DNA from: an uncultured Caulobacteraceae bacterium
GTDB taxonomy: Bacteria > Pseudomonadota > Alphaproteobacteria > Caulobacterales > Caulobacteraceae
Direction of reading: 5' to 3'
Assembly: GCA_903929535.1 (NCBI GenBank)
Contig: CAIYVC010000078.1
Span: 1 to 34,861 of the forward strand
DNA length: 34,861 nt
Both the position numbers and the translations under genes were made by a program. The notes below the pieces were generated by a model that did not search any database, had not been told where the DNA came from, and saw nothing but the letters and a program-made list of their open reading frames with translations. Positions 9,060 to 16,204 of this stretch are shown here, piece after piece; positions within the stretch are counted from its first letter, which is position 1; each line of letters starts with the position of its first letter.

Positions 9060-10471
9060 GCGAGCCGCATCGCCTCGCGCGCGGCGCCGATACGCGCGAT
9101 CTTGTTCTCGAACGCGCTCCAGTCGTCGGCCTCGGCGATCCTCGCCCAGATCGCCTCGTTTTCCGGATAGAGCAACTCCTCCGGCTCAGGCCGTGCGAAG
9201 TAGCCCTGCTCCAGCCGCTCGGGCCGGTCCGGCTCGTAGCTCTCGAACGCCGTGCGCAGCGCCTTGAAAGCCTCACCGTCGTAGAGGCCAACCCTCGGCC
9301 CGCCCAGCGCCCGGCTTTCCGACGCGGCGCCGCCAAACCAGTCGAAGAAGAACGGCTCCCAGCGCAGCGCCTCACCGCCTTCGCCCAGCGCCCGGAACGC
9401 TACATTGGCCAGGGCCACGTCCGCCTCCTGCGACAGACTCTTCAACCCCAGCCGGTTGACCACCGCCGCCGCCAGGGCGTCGCGGTAGGCTTCGGAGTAG
9501 CCGTTCAGCGCCTCCACCAGCGGATCGGACTCCGCCACCGTGGATAGCGCGCCGGCCAGTTGCTGCAGATTCCAGAACACCGCCTCCGGCTGACGGGCGA
9601 AACTGTACAGGCCCTGCTCGTCGAAATAGGCGGCGGTGAAGTGCGGGTCGTTGTGCGGCAGGAACCGGTAGGGGCCGTAGTCGAAGCTCTCGCCGGTCAG
9701 GTTGAGGTTGTCAGTGTTGAGCACCCCGTGCACGAACCCCGCCGCCATCCACCGCGCCGCCAGCTTGGCCGACCGTCCAACGACCCGCCGGAACAGCCCC
9801 GCGGGCCCCTCCTCCACCGCGTCCGGATAGTAGGTCTCCAGCACATGCTCGGCCAGGATCCGCACCAGATCGGGCCGCTCCTCATAGGCGTGGCGCTGGA
9901 AGCTGCCGAAGCGGATGTGGCTGTGCGACAGCCGGGTCAGGACCGCGCCGCGCGTCGGGCTGGGCTCGTCGTTGCGCCACAGCTCTTCGCCGGTCTCGAT
10001 CAGGGAGAAGGCCCGCGACGTCGGCACGCCCAGCGCCTCCAGCATCTCCGCCGCCAGCACCTCGCGCACCCCGCCTTTCAGGGTCAGCCGCCCATCAGCG
10101 GTCCGCGAATGGGGCGTCTGGCCCGAGCCCTTCGTGCCGAAGTCCAGCAGCCGATCCGATCCTGCTTCGCGCACCTGGCCGAACAGGAAGCCGCGCCCGT
10201 CGCCGATGTAGGGGTTGTAGTGGCGAAACTGGTGGCCGTGGTAGCGCATCGCCAGCGGCTCGGGCTGGTTGTCCGGCATGGCCTGGAAGTCCGCGAACGC
10301 CCGGCGCCACTCCGTATCGTCCAGCGCCTCCAACCCCACGGTCGCCGCCACCCGGTCGTTTCGGAAGCGGATGATCTGCTCGGGAAACACCGCGGGCTTC
10401 ACCGGATCGGCGAACTCGGGGCCGAGAGCGGCGTAGCGCGGATCGGGGCGGTAGGCGGGCGAGATGGGCAT
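9056..10471 (-). CDS. selO: SelO/YdiU-family protein AMPylase (pseudokinase)
   Basis: SelO is a pseudokinase-fold enzyme that transfers AMP from ATP to Ser/Thr/Tyr of target proteins and is linked to oxidative-stress responses. Signature blocks are MRYHGHQFRHYNPYIGDGRG, LDFGTKGSGQTPHSR, GGVREVLAAEMLEALGVPTSR, the catalytic-loop-like FVHGVLNTDNLNLTGESFDY and FLPHNDP. Many family members have a C-terminal Cys or Sec, and E. coli SelO forms a disulfide. This protein contains no cysteine at all and ends REAMRLA. I chose the ATG at 10471, preceded by TTAGGACGGCCC. The ATG at 10501 would add ten residues but lacks a ribosome-binding site. It is divergent from nhaA. Confidence 0.94.
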   Translation of the reverse strand: MPISPAYRPDPRYAALGPEFADPVKPAVFPEQIIRFRNDRVAATVGLEALDDTEWRRAFADFQAMPDNQPEPLAMRYHGHQFRHYNPYIGDGRGFLFGQVREAGSDRLLDFGTKGSGQTPHSRTADGRLTLKGGVREVLAAEMLEALGVPTSRAFSLIETGEELWRNDEPSPTRGAVLTRLSHSHIRFGSFQRHAYEERPDLVRILAEHVLETYYPDAVEEGPAGLFRRVVGRSAKLAARWMAAGFVHGVLNTDNLNLTGESFDYGPYRFLPHNDPHFTAAYFDEQGLYSFARQPEAVFWNLQQLAGALSTVAESDPLVEALNGYSEAYRDALAAAVVNRLGLKSLSQEADVALANVAFRALGEGGEALRWEPFFFDWFGGAASESRALGGPRVGLYDGEAFKALRTAFESYEPDRPERLEQGYFARPEPEELLYPENEAIWARIAEADDWSAFENKIARIGAAREAMRLA

Positions 10472-10552
10472 GGGCCGTCCTAACCCATTTTCCGATGTCA
10501 TGGCGCCGGTTCATGCTAGCCCTTGGCCAGCTGCGTTACCGAAGAGTCGCCC

Positions 10553-11749
10553 GTGTCCCGCCGTCCGACGCTGGAGTTCCTGCAGACCGAAGCCGCCTCG
10601 GGCCTGATCCTGGGCAGCGCCGCCCTGGCGGCCCTGATCGTGGCCAACTCGCCCTGGTCGGACCTCTACTTCGGCTTCATCCACGCCCCCTTCACCGTCC
10701 AGGTCGGCGCCTTCCGCGAAACCGCCGAGGTGCTGGATTGGGTCAAGCATGGGCTGATGGCGGTGTTCTTCTTCGTCGTCGGCATGGAGATCAAGTTCGA
10801 GGTCTTGAAGGGCGAGCTGGCCAATCCCCGCCGCCTGGCCATGCCGGTTCTCGCCGCCGCTGGAGGCATGGCGCTGCCGGCGCTGATCTACATCGCCTTC
10901 AACCGTGGCCAGCCCGCGATCCACGGCGCCTGGGCGGCGCCCACCGCCACCGACATCGCCTTCGCCCTGGCCGCCCTGGCGTCGGTGTCGCGGCGCCTGC
11001 CGTCCTCGCTGCGCATCTTCCTGCTGACCCTCGCCATCGCCGACGATCTGGGCGCGGTGGGCCTGATCGCCGTCTTGTTTTCCAGCCATATCCGGTGGGC
11101 CCTGCTGCTGGGCGCGGGGCTGGTGCTGCTGGGCATGGCGGGCCTGGGCCGCTGGCGTTCGGCGCCCTTCCTCTTCTATGCGGTCGGCTTTCTGTTGGTC
11201 TGGGGTTTCACCCTCAAGTCGGGAGTCTCGACCTCCGTCGCTGGGGTTCTGGCCGCCTTCACCGTGCCGATCGGTCCGCGCCGCCGGGGCCAGGACAGCG
11301 TGCTGCGCTACTTCCTGGACAGCCTGCACCCCTATGTCGCCTTCGCCATCCTGCCCCTGTTCGCCTTCGTGGCCGCCGGCTTCTCCTTCAACGGCCTGAA
11401 CGGCGGCCAGCTGACGGCGCCGGTGACCCTGGGCGTGTTGCTTGGCCTGTTCATCGGCAAGCAGGTCGGGGTGTTTGGCGCCGTGCTGATCGCGGTGCTG
11501 CTGAAGTTCGGACGCAAGCCCACCGGCGCCACCTGGCTGGAGGTCTATGGCGTGTCGCTGCTGTGCGGCGTCGGTTTCACCATGAGCCTGTTCATCGCCG
11601 CCCTCGCCTTCCCCGACGCCGATATCAAACACCAGAACCAGGTGCGGCTGGGGGTGGTGCTGGCTTCCCTGCTGTCGGCGGCGGGCGGCATGGCCGTTCT
11701 GAGCGCCGCGGGGCGCCTGCGCGCTTTGCGCCAAGCGGACAGTGCCTAA
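10553..11749 (+). CDS. nhaA: NhaA Na+/H+ antiporter
   Basis: NhaA exports sodium in exchange for two protons and controls cytoplasmic pH and sodium. With the chosen start it is 398 aa, close to the 388 of E. coli NhaA. The catalytic aspartate pair Asp164-Asp165 lies in LTLAIADDLGAVG, matching E. coli D163/D164, and PTATDIAFAL supplies the Asp equivalent to D133. Other family blocks are GLMAVFFFVVGMEIK and the late HPYVAFAILPLFAFVAAG. The GTG at 10553 has GAAGAG six bases upstream. The TTG at 10523 is an in-frame alternative. The gene is divergent from selO with a short 81-base spacer. Confidence 0.96.
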   Translation: MSRRPTLEFLQTEAASGLILGSAALAALIVANSPWSDLYFGFIHAPFTVQVGAFRETAEVLDWVKHGLMAVFFFVVGMEIKFEVLKGELANPRRLAMPVLAAAGGMALPALIYIAFNRGQPAIHGAWAAPTATDIAFALAALASVSRRLPSSLRIFLLTLAIADDLGAVGLIAVLFSSHIRWALLLGAGLVLLGMAGLGRWRSAPFLFYAVGFLLVWGFTLKSGVSTSVAGVLAAFTVPIGPRRRGQDSVLRYFLDSLHPYVAFAILPLFAFVAAGFSFNGLNGGQLTAPVTLGVLLGLFIGKQVGVFGAVLIAVLLKFGRKPTGATWLEVYGVSLLCGVGFTMSLFIAALAFPDADIKHQNQVRLGVVLASLLSAAGGMAVLSAAGRLRALRQADSA

Positions 11750-11773
11750 ACCTTGCGCCCGCCCCCGGCTCCC

Positions 11774-11790
11774 GCTAGAGCCGCTCTAGC
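11774..11790. promoter_or_regulatory. Perfect 8+1+8 inverted repeat before the 26-aa ORF
   Basis: GCTAGAGC-C-GCTCTAGC lies 24 bases after the nhaA stop and ends 16 bases before the small ORF's ATG. As DNA it is a compact dimer-type operator. As RNA it can form a 6-bp stem with a GCCGC loop followed by ATTT, a weak terminator at best. Confidence 0.45.
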
Positions 11791-11806
11791 ATTTGGAGAC
11801 CTCCCC

Positions 11807-11887
11807 ATGGCCGCGATCGGTTTGATCCTCCTGTTCGTCATCGGCTTCGGCGCCCTGAACTATTTCGAGTTCGGCCGTCTCGACTAA
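11807..11887 (+). CDS. 26-residue single-pass membrane protein
   Basis: This very short ORF encodes about 26 residues: MAAIGLILLFVIGFGALN followed by YFEFGRLD. Almost the whole N-terminal 18-20 residues form one hydrophobic helix, and a short polar tail with Glu, Arg and Asp follows. The start has a good ribosome-binding site, GGAG at 11795-11798, 8 bases before the ATG. The stop TAA lies only 4 bases before the ATG of the next gene (SDR), so it may couple translation into the folate genes. A small membrane protein could also bind and modulate a neighbour such as NhaA. I do not recognise a named family. Hydrophobic composition, ribosome-binding site and tight packing support a real gene, but conservation would decide. 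Confidence 0.65.
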   Translation: MAAIGLILLFVIGFGALNYFEFGRLD

Positions 11888-11891
11888 GGCC

Positions 11892-12650
11892 ATGACGGCT
11901 CCGCGCGGAACGGCCCTGATCACGGGCGCCGGCCGGCGGATCGGGCGCGCCCTGGCTCTGGCGGTAGCCAAGGCCGGTTTCGACGTCGCCATCCACCATC
12001 TGCAATCGCACGAAGACGCCGAGAGTCTCGCCGCGGAGATCGCCGCGCTAGGCCGCAGCACCCATGTGCTGAGCGCCGACCTGTCGGTCGAAGCCGAGAC
12101 GCGGGCCCTGATCGGCAAGGCCACCCAGGCGCTGGGCCCCGTCACCCTGCTGATCAACAACGCATCGATCTTCGAGGACGACCGCGTCGAGACCTTCGAC
12201 GCCCAGAGCTGGGGCTCTCATATGGAGGTCAATCTCCACGCCCCCCTGATGCTGGCCCAGACCTTCGCCGCCGCCCTGCCGCAGGACCGCCACGGCCTGA
12301 TCATCAACCTGCTCGATCAGCGGGTCTGGAACCCCAATCCGCAGTTCTTCAGCTACAGCCTCAGCAAGGCCGCCCTGTGGACCGCCACCCGCACCATGGC
12401 CCAGGCCCTGGCGCCGCGCATCCGCGTCAACGGCATCGGCCCCGGCCCGACGCTGCCTTCGATCCATCAGACCCAGGCCATGTTCGACGCCGAGGCGGCC
12501 CATGTGCCGCTGGAGCGCCGCGCCCAGCCGTCCGAGATCGTGGCGGCCGCCCTCTATCTGATTGACGCCCCCTCGGTCACCGGCCAGATGATCGCCGTGG
12601 ACGGCGGCCAGCACCTCTCCTGGCGCACCCCGGACATCGTGCACGACTAG
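11892..12650 (+). CDS. Pteridine-reductase-like SDR oxidoreductase
   Basis: This 252-aa short-chain dehydrogenase has the cofactor motif TGAGRRIG (11-18). The arginine-rich form with RR is typical of pteridine reductases and FolM (dihydromonapterin reductase), which use NADPH. Further motifs are NNAS and the catalytic Y-x3-K (FFSYSLSKAAL), with the C-terminal block GQMIAVDGGQHL. Its stop directly abuts the folB start at 12651, which supports a role in folate or pterin reduction. The exact substrate is inference. The start ATG at 11892 is 4 bases after the 26-aa ORF, with TAAGG overlapping that stop as a close ribosome-binding site. Confidence 0.9.
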   Translation: MTAPRGTALITGAGRRIGRALALAVAKAGFDVAIHHLQSHEDAESLAAEIAALGRSTHVLSADLSVEAETRALIGKATQALGPVTLLINNASIFEDDRVETFDAQSWGSHMEVNLHAPLMLAQTFAAALPQDRHGLIINLLDQRVWNPNPQFFSYSLSKAALWTATRTMAQALAPRIRVNGIGPGPTLPSIHQTQAMFDAEAAHVPLERRAQPSEIVAAALYLIDAPSVTGQMIAVDGGQHLSWRTPDIVHD

Positions 12651-13034
12651 ATGAACCCGCAGCCCCTCTCCCCGCCTATTGCCCATATCTCGGGGGCCAA
12701 GATCTTCGTGCGCGGCATCGTCATCGACGCCGAGATCGGGGTCTACGACCACGAACACCACCGCAGCCAGCCGCTGGTGCTGGAGGTCGAGCTGGAACTG
12801 GCGGCCTCAGGGTTCGAGCGGCTGGCCGACACGATCAACTACGAGAACATCGCCATCTGGGCGCGCGAGGTGGCTGCCCAGGGACACGTGAAGCTGGTGG
12901 AGACCTTTGCCGAACAGGTCGCCCTGGCCTGCCTGCGCGATCCCCGCGTGCTGAGCGCCCGGGTGCGGGTCGAGAAACCCGAGGCTCTGGCCCCCGCCGT
13001 CGCCGGTGTCGAAGTGACGATGCAGCGCGGTTAG
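12651..13034 (+). CDS. folB: Dihydroneopterin aldolase FolB
   Basis: FolB cleaves 7,8-dihydroneopterin to 6-hydroxymethyl-7,8-dihydropterin and glycolaldehyde in folate synthesis. At 127 aa it is of normal length. The catalytic and binding blocks are present: GIVIDAEIGVYDHE near the N-terminus with the pterin-contacting region, the INYENIAIWAREV helix, LVETFAEQVA with the conserved Glu, and the conserved Lys in VRVEKPEAL near the C-terminus. The ATG follows the stop of the SDR with no gap, so the two genes are surely co-transcribed and probably translationally coupled. Confidence 0.95.
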   Translation: MNPQPLSPPIAHISGAKIFVRGIVIDAEIGVYDHEHHRSQPLVLEVELELAASGFERLADTINYENIAIWAREVAAQGHVKLVETFAEQVALACLRDPRVLSARVRVEKPEALAPAVAGVEVTMQRG

Positions 13035-13069
13035 TTGCTCCTCGCTCCGTTTGGCCGCACCATCGGCCC

Positions 13070-13471
13070 ATGACCACCGAACCCTACTCTTACGATCCGC
13101 CAGACGAGGACCGCCTCCTGCCGGCGGTGGTCTACGGCCTTTATCTGCTGGGTCTGATGAACGGCCTGACCATCTTCGTCGGCCTGATCATCGCCTACGC
13201 CAACAAGGACAGCGCCGGTCCCAGGATGCAGTCCCACTACATCTTCCAGGTTCGTACCTTCTGGACGGCCATCGGCTGGTGGGTGATCGGACTCAGCCTG
13301 ATCGTCTGGGGCGCTATCTTCTCGATCATCCTGGTGGGCGTGCCCTTCCTGATCCTGGGCGGGCTGATCTTCGCCGTTGGCCACATCTGGTTCGCGGCGC
13401 GCTGCATCATCGGCTCGGTCTATCTGCTGCGCGGCCACGCCTACCCCCGCCCCAGAACCTGGCTTGTCTGA
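13070..13471 (+). CDS. Small DUF4870-like membrane protein
   Basis: This 133-aa protein has three to four hydrophobic segments (about residues 17-40, 62-83, 85-105 and possibly 106-122). After a short acidic N-terminus come LLPAVVYGLYLLGLMNGLT and QSHYIFQVRTFW. The Q-x-x-x-x-Q-x-R region between the first and second segments resembles DUF4870/Tic20-like proteins, whose function is unknown. It lies 35 bases after folB in the same direction and may be part of the same transcript, but has no evident folate role. Confidence 0.8.
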   Translation: MTTEPYSYDPPDEDRLLPAVVYGLYLLGLMNGLTIFVGLIIAYANKDSAGPRMQSHYIFQVRTFWTAIGWWVIGLSLIVWGAIFSIILVGVPFLILGGLIFAVGHIWFAARCIIGSVYLLRGHAYPRPRTWLV

Positions 13472-13534
13472 CATAGGATCGAAGACTCAGACTGGGCGTT
13501 GCTGAAGCGTCTGCTCCACGGCCAAGGAAACGCG

Positions 13535-14845
13535 ATGAGTCAATCGGACCTGCCCGGCGCGCACGAGCCTGACGCCGACGTCAAGCAGCCGAGAAAGCCG
13601 TCTTTGCTGAGCGTGCTCGGCCCCGGCCTGATCACCGGCGCCTCGGACGACGACCCCAGCGGCATCGCTACCTATTCCCAAGCTGGCGCCCAGTTCGGCT
13701 ATCAGATGGGCTGGACCCTGCTGTTCACCTGGCCGCTGATGTGCGCCATCCAGGAGATCAGCGCCCGTGTGGGCCGCGTCACCGGGCGGGGCATCGCCGG
13801 CAATCTCAAGCAGCACTATCCCCTGCCGATCCTCTATCTGCTGGTGGCCATGCTGCTGGTGGCCAACGTCATCAACCTGGGCGCCGACCTCGGCGCCATG
13901 GCGGCGGGGCTGAAGCTGGTGATCGGCGGACCGGCGATGCTTTACGTCGTGCTGTTCGGCGCGGTGTCCGGCCTGCTGCAGATCTTCGCCCGCTATTCCC
14001 GCTATGTCTCGGTGCTGAAGTGGCTGACCCTGTCGCTGTTCGCCTATGTCGGGGTGGCGCTGGTGGTGCATGTGCCCTGGCTGCGAGTGCTCCAAGGCAT
14101 GGTCCTGCCGAAAATTCAGTTCAACGCCGCCTATCTGACCGTGGTGGTGGCCCTGCTGGGCACCACCATCAGCCCCTACCTGTTCTTCTGGCAGGCCGAG
14201 GAGGAGGTCGAGGACACCAAGGAGCGTGACGGCGCCAAGCCGCTGGAGCGGGCGCCCGAGCAGGCCAAGGCCGAATTCACCCGCATCCGCTGGGACACCT
14301 ATGTCGGCATGGGCCTGTCCAACCTGGTCGCCCTGTTCATCATCACCACCGCCGCGGCGACCCTCAACGCCCACGGCCAGACCGACATCCAGAGCTCCGC
14401 TCAGGCGGCAGAGGCCCTGCGCCCCATCGCCGGACCGTTCGTCTTCGTGGTGTTCGCCCTGGGCATCGTCGGCACCGGCCTGCTGGCCGTACCCGTGCTG
14501 GCGGGATCGGCCGCCTTCGCGGTCGGCGAGACCTTCGGCTGGCACGTCGGCCTGGCCCGCAAGGCGCACAAGGCCAAGGCCTTCTACGGCGCCCTGGCGG
14601 CGGCGGTCGCGGCGGGCGTGGTCATGAATTTGATGCCCATCGACCCGATCAAGGCCCTGTTCTGGAGTGCGGTGATCAACGGCGTTGTGGCTGTGCCGGT
14701 CATGGCCATGCTGATGCTGCTGGCCACCCAGAGGAAGGCGATGGGCGATTTCGTCCTGCCGCCGGTGCTGAAGGTGATGGGATGGCTGGCGACCCTTGCC
14801 ATGCTGCTGGCCGCGATCGGCATGTTCGCGACCTTCGGACAATAG
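13535..14845 (+). CDS. NRAMP-like membrane transporter with atypical metal-site motifs
   Basis: This 436-aa protein has about eleven hydrophobic segments and the SLC11/NRAMP (PF01566) architecture. TM1 reads GPGLITGASDDDPSGIATYS. Canonical NRAMPs carry DPGN there, whereas this one has DPSG (40-43), so the metal-binding Asn is replaced by Gly. In TM6 the usual Met-Pro-His is Ser-Pro-Tyr (TTISPYLFFWQ, 210-220), followed by an acidic/charged loop (AEEEVEDTKE). Manganese or iron transport therefore should not be assumed; other cations or substrates are possible. The frame opens at a TTG at 13499, but the ATG at 13535 has AAGGAAA 4 bases upstream and is chosen. It stands alone between a membrane protein gene and a 180-base intergenic stretch. 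Confidence 0.85.
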   Translation: MSQSDLPGAHEPDADVKQPRKPSLLSVLGPGLITGASDDDPSGIATYSQAGAQFGYQMGWTLLFTWPLMCAIQEISARVGRVTGRGIAGNLKQHYPLPILYLLVAMLLVANVINLGADLGAMAAGLKLVIGGPAMLYVVLFGAVSGLLQIFARYSRYVSVLKWLTLSLFAYVGVALVVHVPWLRVLQGMVLPKIQFNAAYLTVVVALLGTTISPYLFFWQAEEEVEDTKERDGAKPLERAPEQAKAEFTRIRWDTYVGMGLSNLVALFIITTAAATLNAHGQTDIQSSAQAAEALRPIAGPFVFVVFALGIVGTGLLAVPVLAGSAAFAVGETFGWHVGLARKAHKAKAFYGALAAAVAAGVVMNLMPIDPIKALFWSAVINGVVAVPVMAMLMLLATQRKAMGDFVLPPVLKVMGWLATLAMLLAAIGMFATFGQ

Positions 14846-15025
14846 TCGCGTTCCGCCCAAAAAGTTTCGGGAACCTTTTGCCGATTTGCTGCGCCCCTCG
14901 GGCGGAGCGCGAACCTAACCTGTTGTCTAACAAGGCCATTCAGGTCGGGTTCATGGGGCCCGCCTTAGATTGATCCTCGAGATCGGGCGATCCCGCCCGG
15001 CGATTTGGACATCTAGGAGGCGACC

Positions 15026-15364
15026 ATGAAAACGATCCTGACGGGCGCCCTGGCGGCGCTGACCATCGGCGGCGCTCTGGCTGCTACCACCGTTCCCGCG
15101 TCGGCCCAGCCGCACGGCGGCTACCACGGCGGCGGCGGCTACCATGGCGGCGGCGGCTATCGCGGCGGCTACGGCGGCTACGGCGGTTACGGATACGCTG
15201 GCGCGGCCCTAGCCAGCTTGGCGATAGGCGCGGCCCTGACCGACGGTTACGCCCCGGGCTATTACGCTCCCGGCTATTACGCTCCGCCCCCGCCGCGCTG
15301 CCGCGTGGAGATGCGCTGGAACCCCAGCTGGGGCGGCTATGAACGGGTCCGCGTCTGCTACTAG
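15026..15364 (+). CDS. Secreted Gly/Tyr-rich small protein
   Basis: This 112-aa exported protein has a clear Sec signal peptide (MKTILTGALAALTIGGALAA, cleavage near ASA-QP). The mature part is low-complexity: His/Gly/Tyr repeats of the type GGYHGGGGY and YGGYGG at about residues 30-57, then a hydrophobic alanine-rich stretch (62-75), then repeated GYYAPGYYAP and PPPP. It ends with a conserved-looking cap CRVEMRWNPSWGGYERVRVCY with two cysteines. Such proteins are common in alphaproteobacterial envelopes, without known function. The start has the strong ribosome-binding site AGGAGG. The upstream 180 bases contain GGGAACC (14869-14875), a perfect EcfG-type -35, but the base run 17 positions later is CGCC instead of CGTT. 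Confidence 0.82.
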   Translation: MKTILTGALAALTIGGALAATTVPASAQPHGGYHGGGGYHGGGGYRGGYGGYGGYGYAGAALASLAIGAALTDGYAPGYYAPGYYAPPPPRCRVEMRWNPSWGGYERVRVCY

Positions 15365-15386
15365 GCCCTCAAGCCGACAGCTAGCC

Positions 15387-15800
15387 TCAGTTGCCTGACC
15401 ACTGGCCTCCGCGATCCTCGCGGGGGCCATTTTTCCAGGTCTGCATCCGTTCGCGTTTGATGCGTTGAGCCGTCGAAGCGCCCACCCAGCTCACCAGGGT
15501 CACCACGATGGAGCCCAGCAGCGCCGCGCCGAAGCCGTGAACGTGGAAGCCGTGCAACAGGGTCGCCGTCAGCATCAGCATCCCGGCGTTGATGACCAGC
15601 GGGAACAGCCCCAAGGTCACGATGGTGATCGGCAGGGTCAGGATGACCAGCACCGGGCGCACCACGGCGTTGATGATTCCAAGAATGAAGACCGCCGCCA
15701 CCAGGCTGCCGACCCCGTCCACGGAGATGCCGGGGATCAGCTGCGAGGCGGCCCAAAGGCCGCCCGCGGCGAAGGCGAAACGGATCAGCAGTCCAGTCAT
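15387..15800 (-). CDS. YvlD-type (phage_holin_4_2, PF04020) membrane protein
   Basis: This 137-aa protein has four hydrophobic segments. It contains the family blocks FILGIINAVVRPVLVILTLPIT and LGLFPLVINAGMLMLTA, and ends in a charged cytoplasmic tail (RIKRERMQTWKNGPRED). Despite the holin-like family name these are normal chromosomal envelope proteins of unknown function, and nothing phage-like is nearby. It is probably the last gene of the minus-strand group porin / 121-aa protein / this gene, 26 bases after its neighbour. It converges with the Gly/Tyr-rich gene. Confidence 0.88.
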   Translation of the reverse strand: MTGLLIRFAFAAGGLWAASQLIPGISVDGVGSLVAAVFILGIINAVVRPVLVILTLPITIVTLGLFPLVINAGMLMLTATLLHGFHVHGFGAALLGSIVVTLVSWVGASTAQRIKRERMQTWKNGPREDRGGQWSGN

Positions 15801-15826
15801 GGTCCCACCCCTTGAGGCGCGCGGCC

Positions 15827-16192
15827 TCAGCTGACGTGGAAATCGTGGTAGCGCCCCGTTTCGTAGTCGTAAAGCTGGATGGCGGAGGCTGGCAGGGCGC
15901 CTGAGAAGACGCCTTTGAAATGCTGCTCGGAACCGTGGTCGTAGCCGCTGAAGCCGTCCGTCTCCGGCGTGACCCGCAGATAGCTCTCCGAGCCGTAGTG
16001 ATAGAGCGCCTCGGGCGGCCCCTTGATCACCGCGCGGCTTGAGCCGTCGATCACGTCCACCGCATCGGCCCGTACCGCGCCGCCCACGGCGATCTCGCGC
16101 TTGGCGTCATGGTCGTAGACGTGGGTGAAGGTGCGCCCCGCCTTCAGCGAGGCCGCGATGAAGGCGACCATGTATCGGTGTTCCGGCTTCAT
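15827..16192 (-). CDS. Unknown 121-aa protein in the porin operon
   Basis: I do not recognise the family. The protein has no signal peptide or membrane segment and appears beta-rich. It contains two similar stretches, EALYHYGSESYLRVT and GYDHGSEQHFKGVF, each with an aromatic residue then HGSE- or YGSE-like sequence, and several Tyr/His/Asp clusters (HVYDHDAKREI, YDYETGRYHDFH). These could be a small internal duplication. The ATG at 16192 has GGGG five bases upstream. It starts 12 bases after the porin stop and ends 26 bases before the YvlD-type gene, so the three are likely one transcript. Confidence 0.7.
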   Translation of the reverse strand: MKPEHRYMVAFIAASLKAGRTFTHVYDHDAKREIAVGGAVRADAVDVIDGSSRAVIKGPPEALYHYGSESYLRVTPETDGFSGYDHGSEQHFKGVFSGALPASAIQLYDYETGRYHDFHVS

Positions 16193-16204
16193 CGGGTCCC
16201 CAGG

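Noticed and set aside
14870-14895. EcfG promoter (GGAAC-N17-CGCC) before the Gly/Tyr-rich gene
   Set aside because: The -35 is perfect but the -10 lacks TT, so I do not list it as a promoter.
15110-15200. GGC/TAC-rich direct repeats as a mobile or CRISPR-like repeat
   Set aside because: They lie in frame within a secreted Gly/Tyr-rich protein and simply encode its low-complexity segment.
15387-15800. Phage holin, hence a prophage remnant
   Set aside because: PF04020 is a widespread chromosomal membrane family despite its name, and no phage gene lies nearby.
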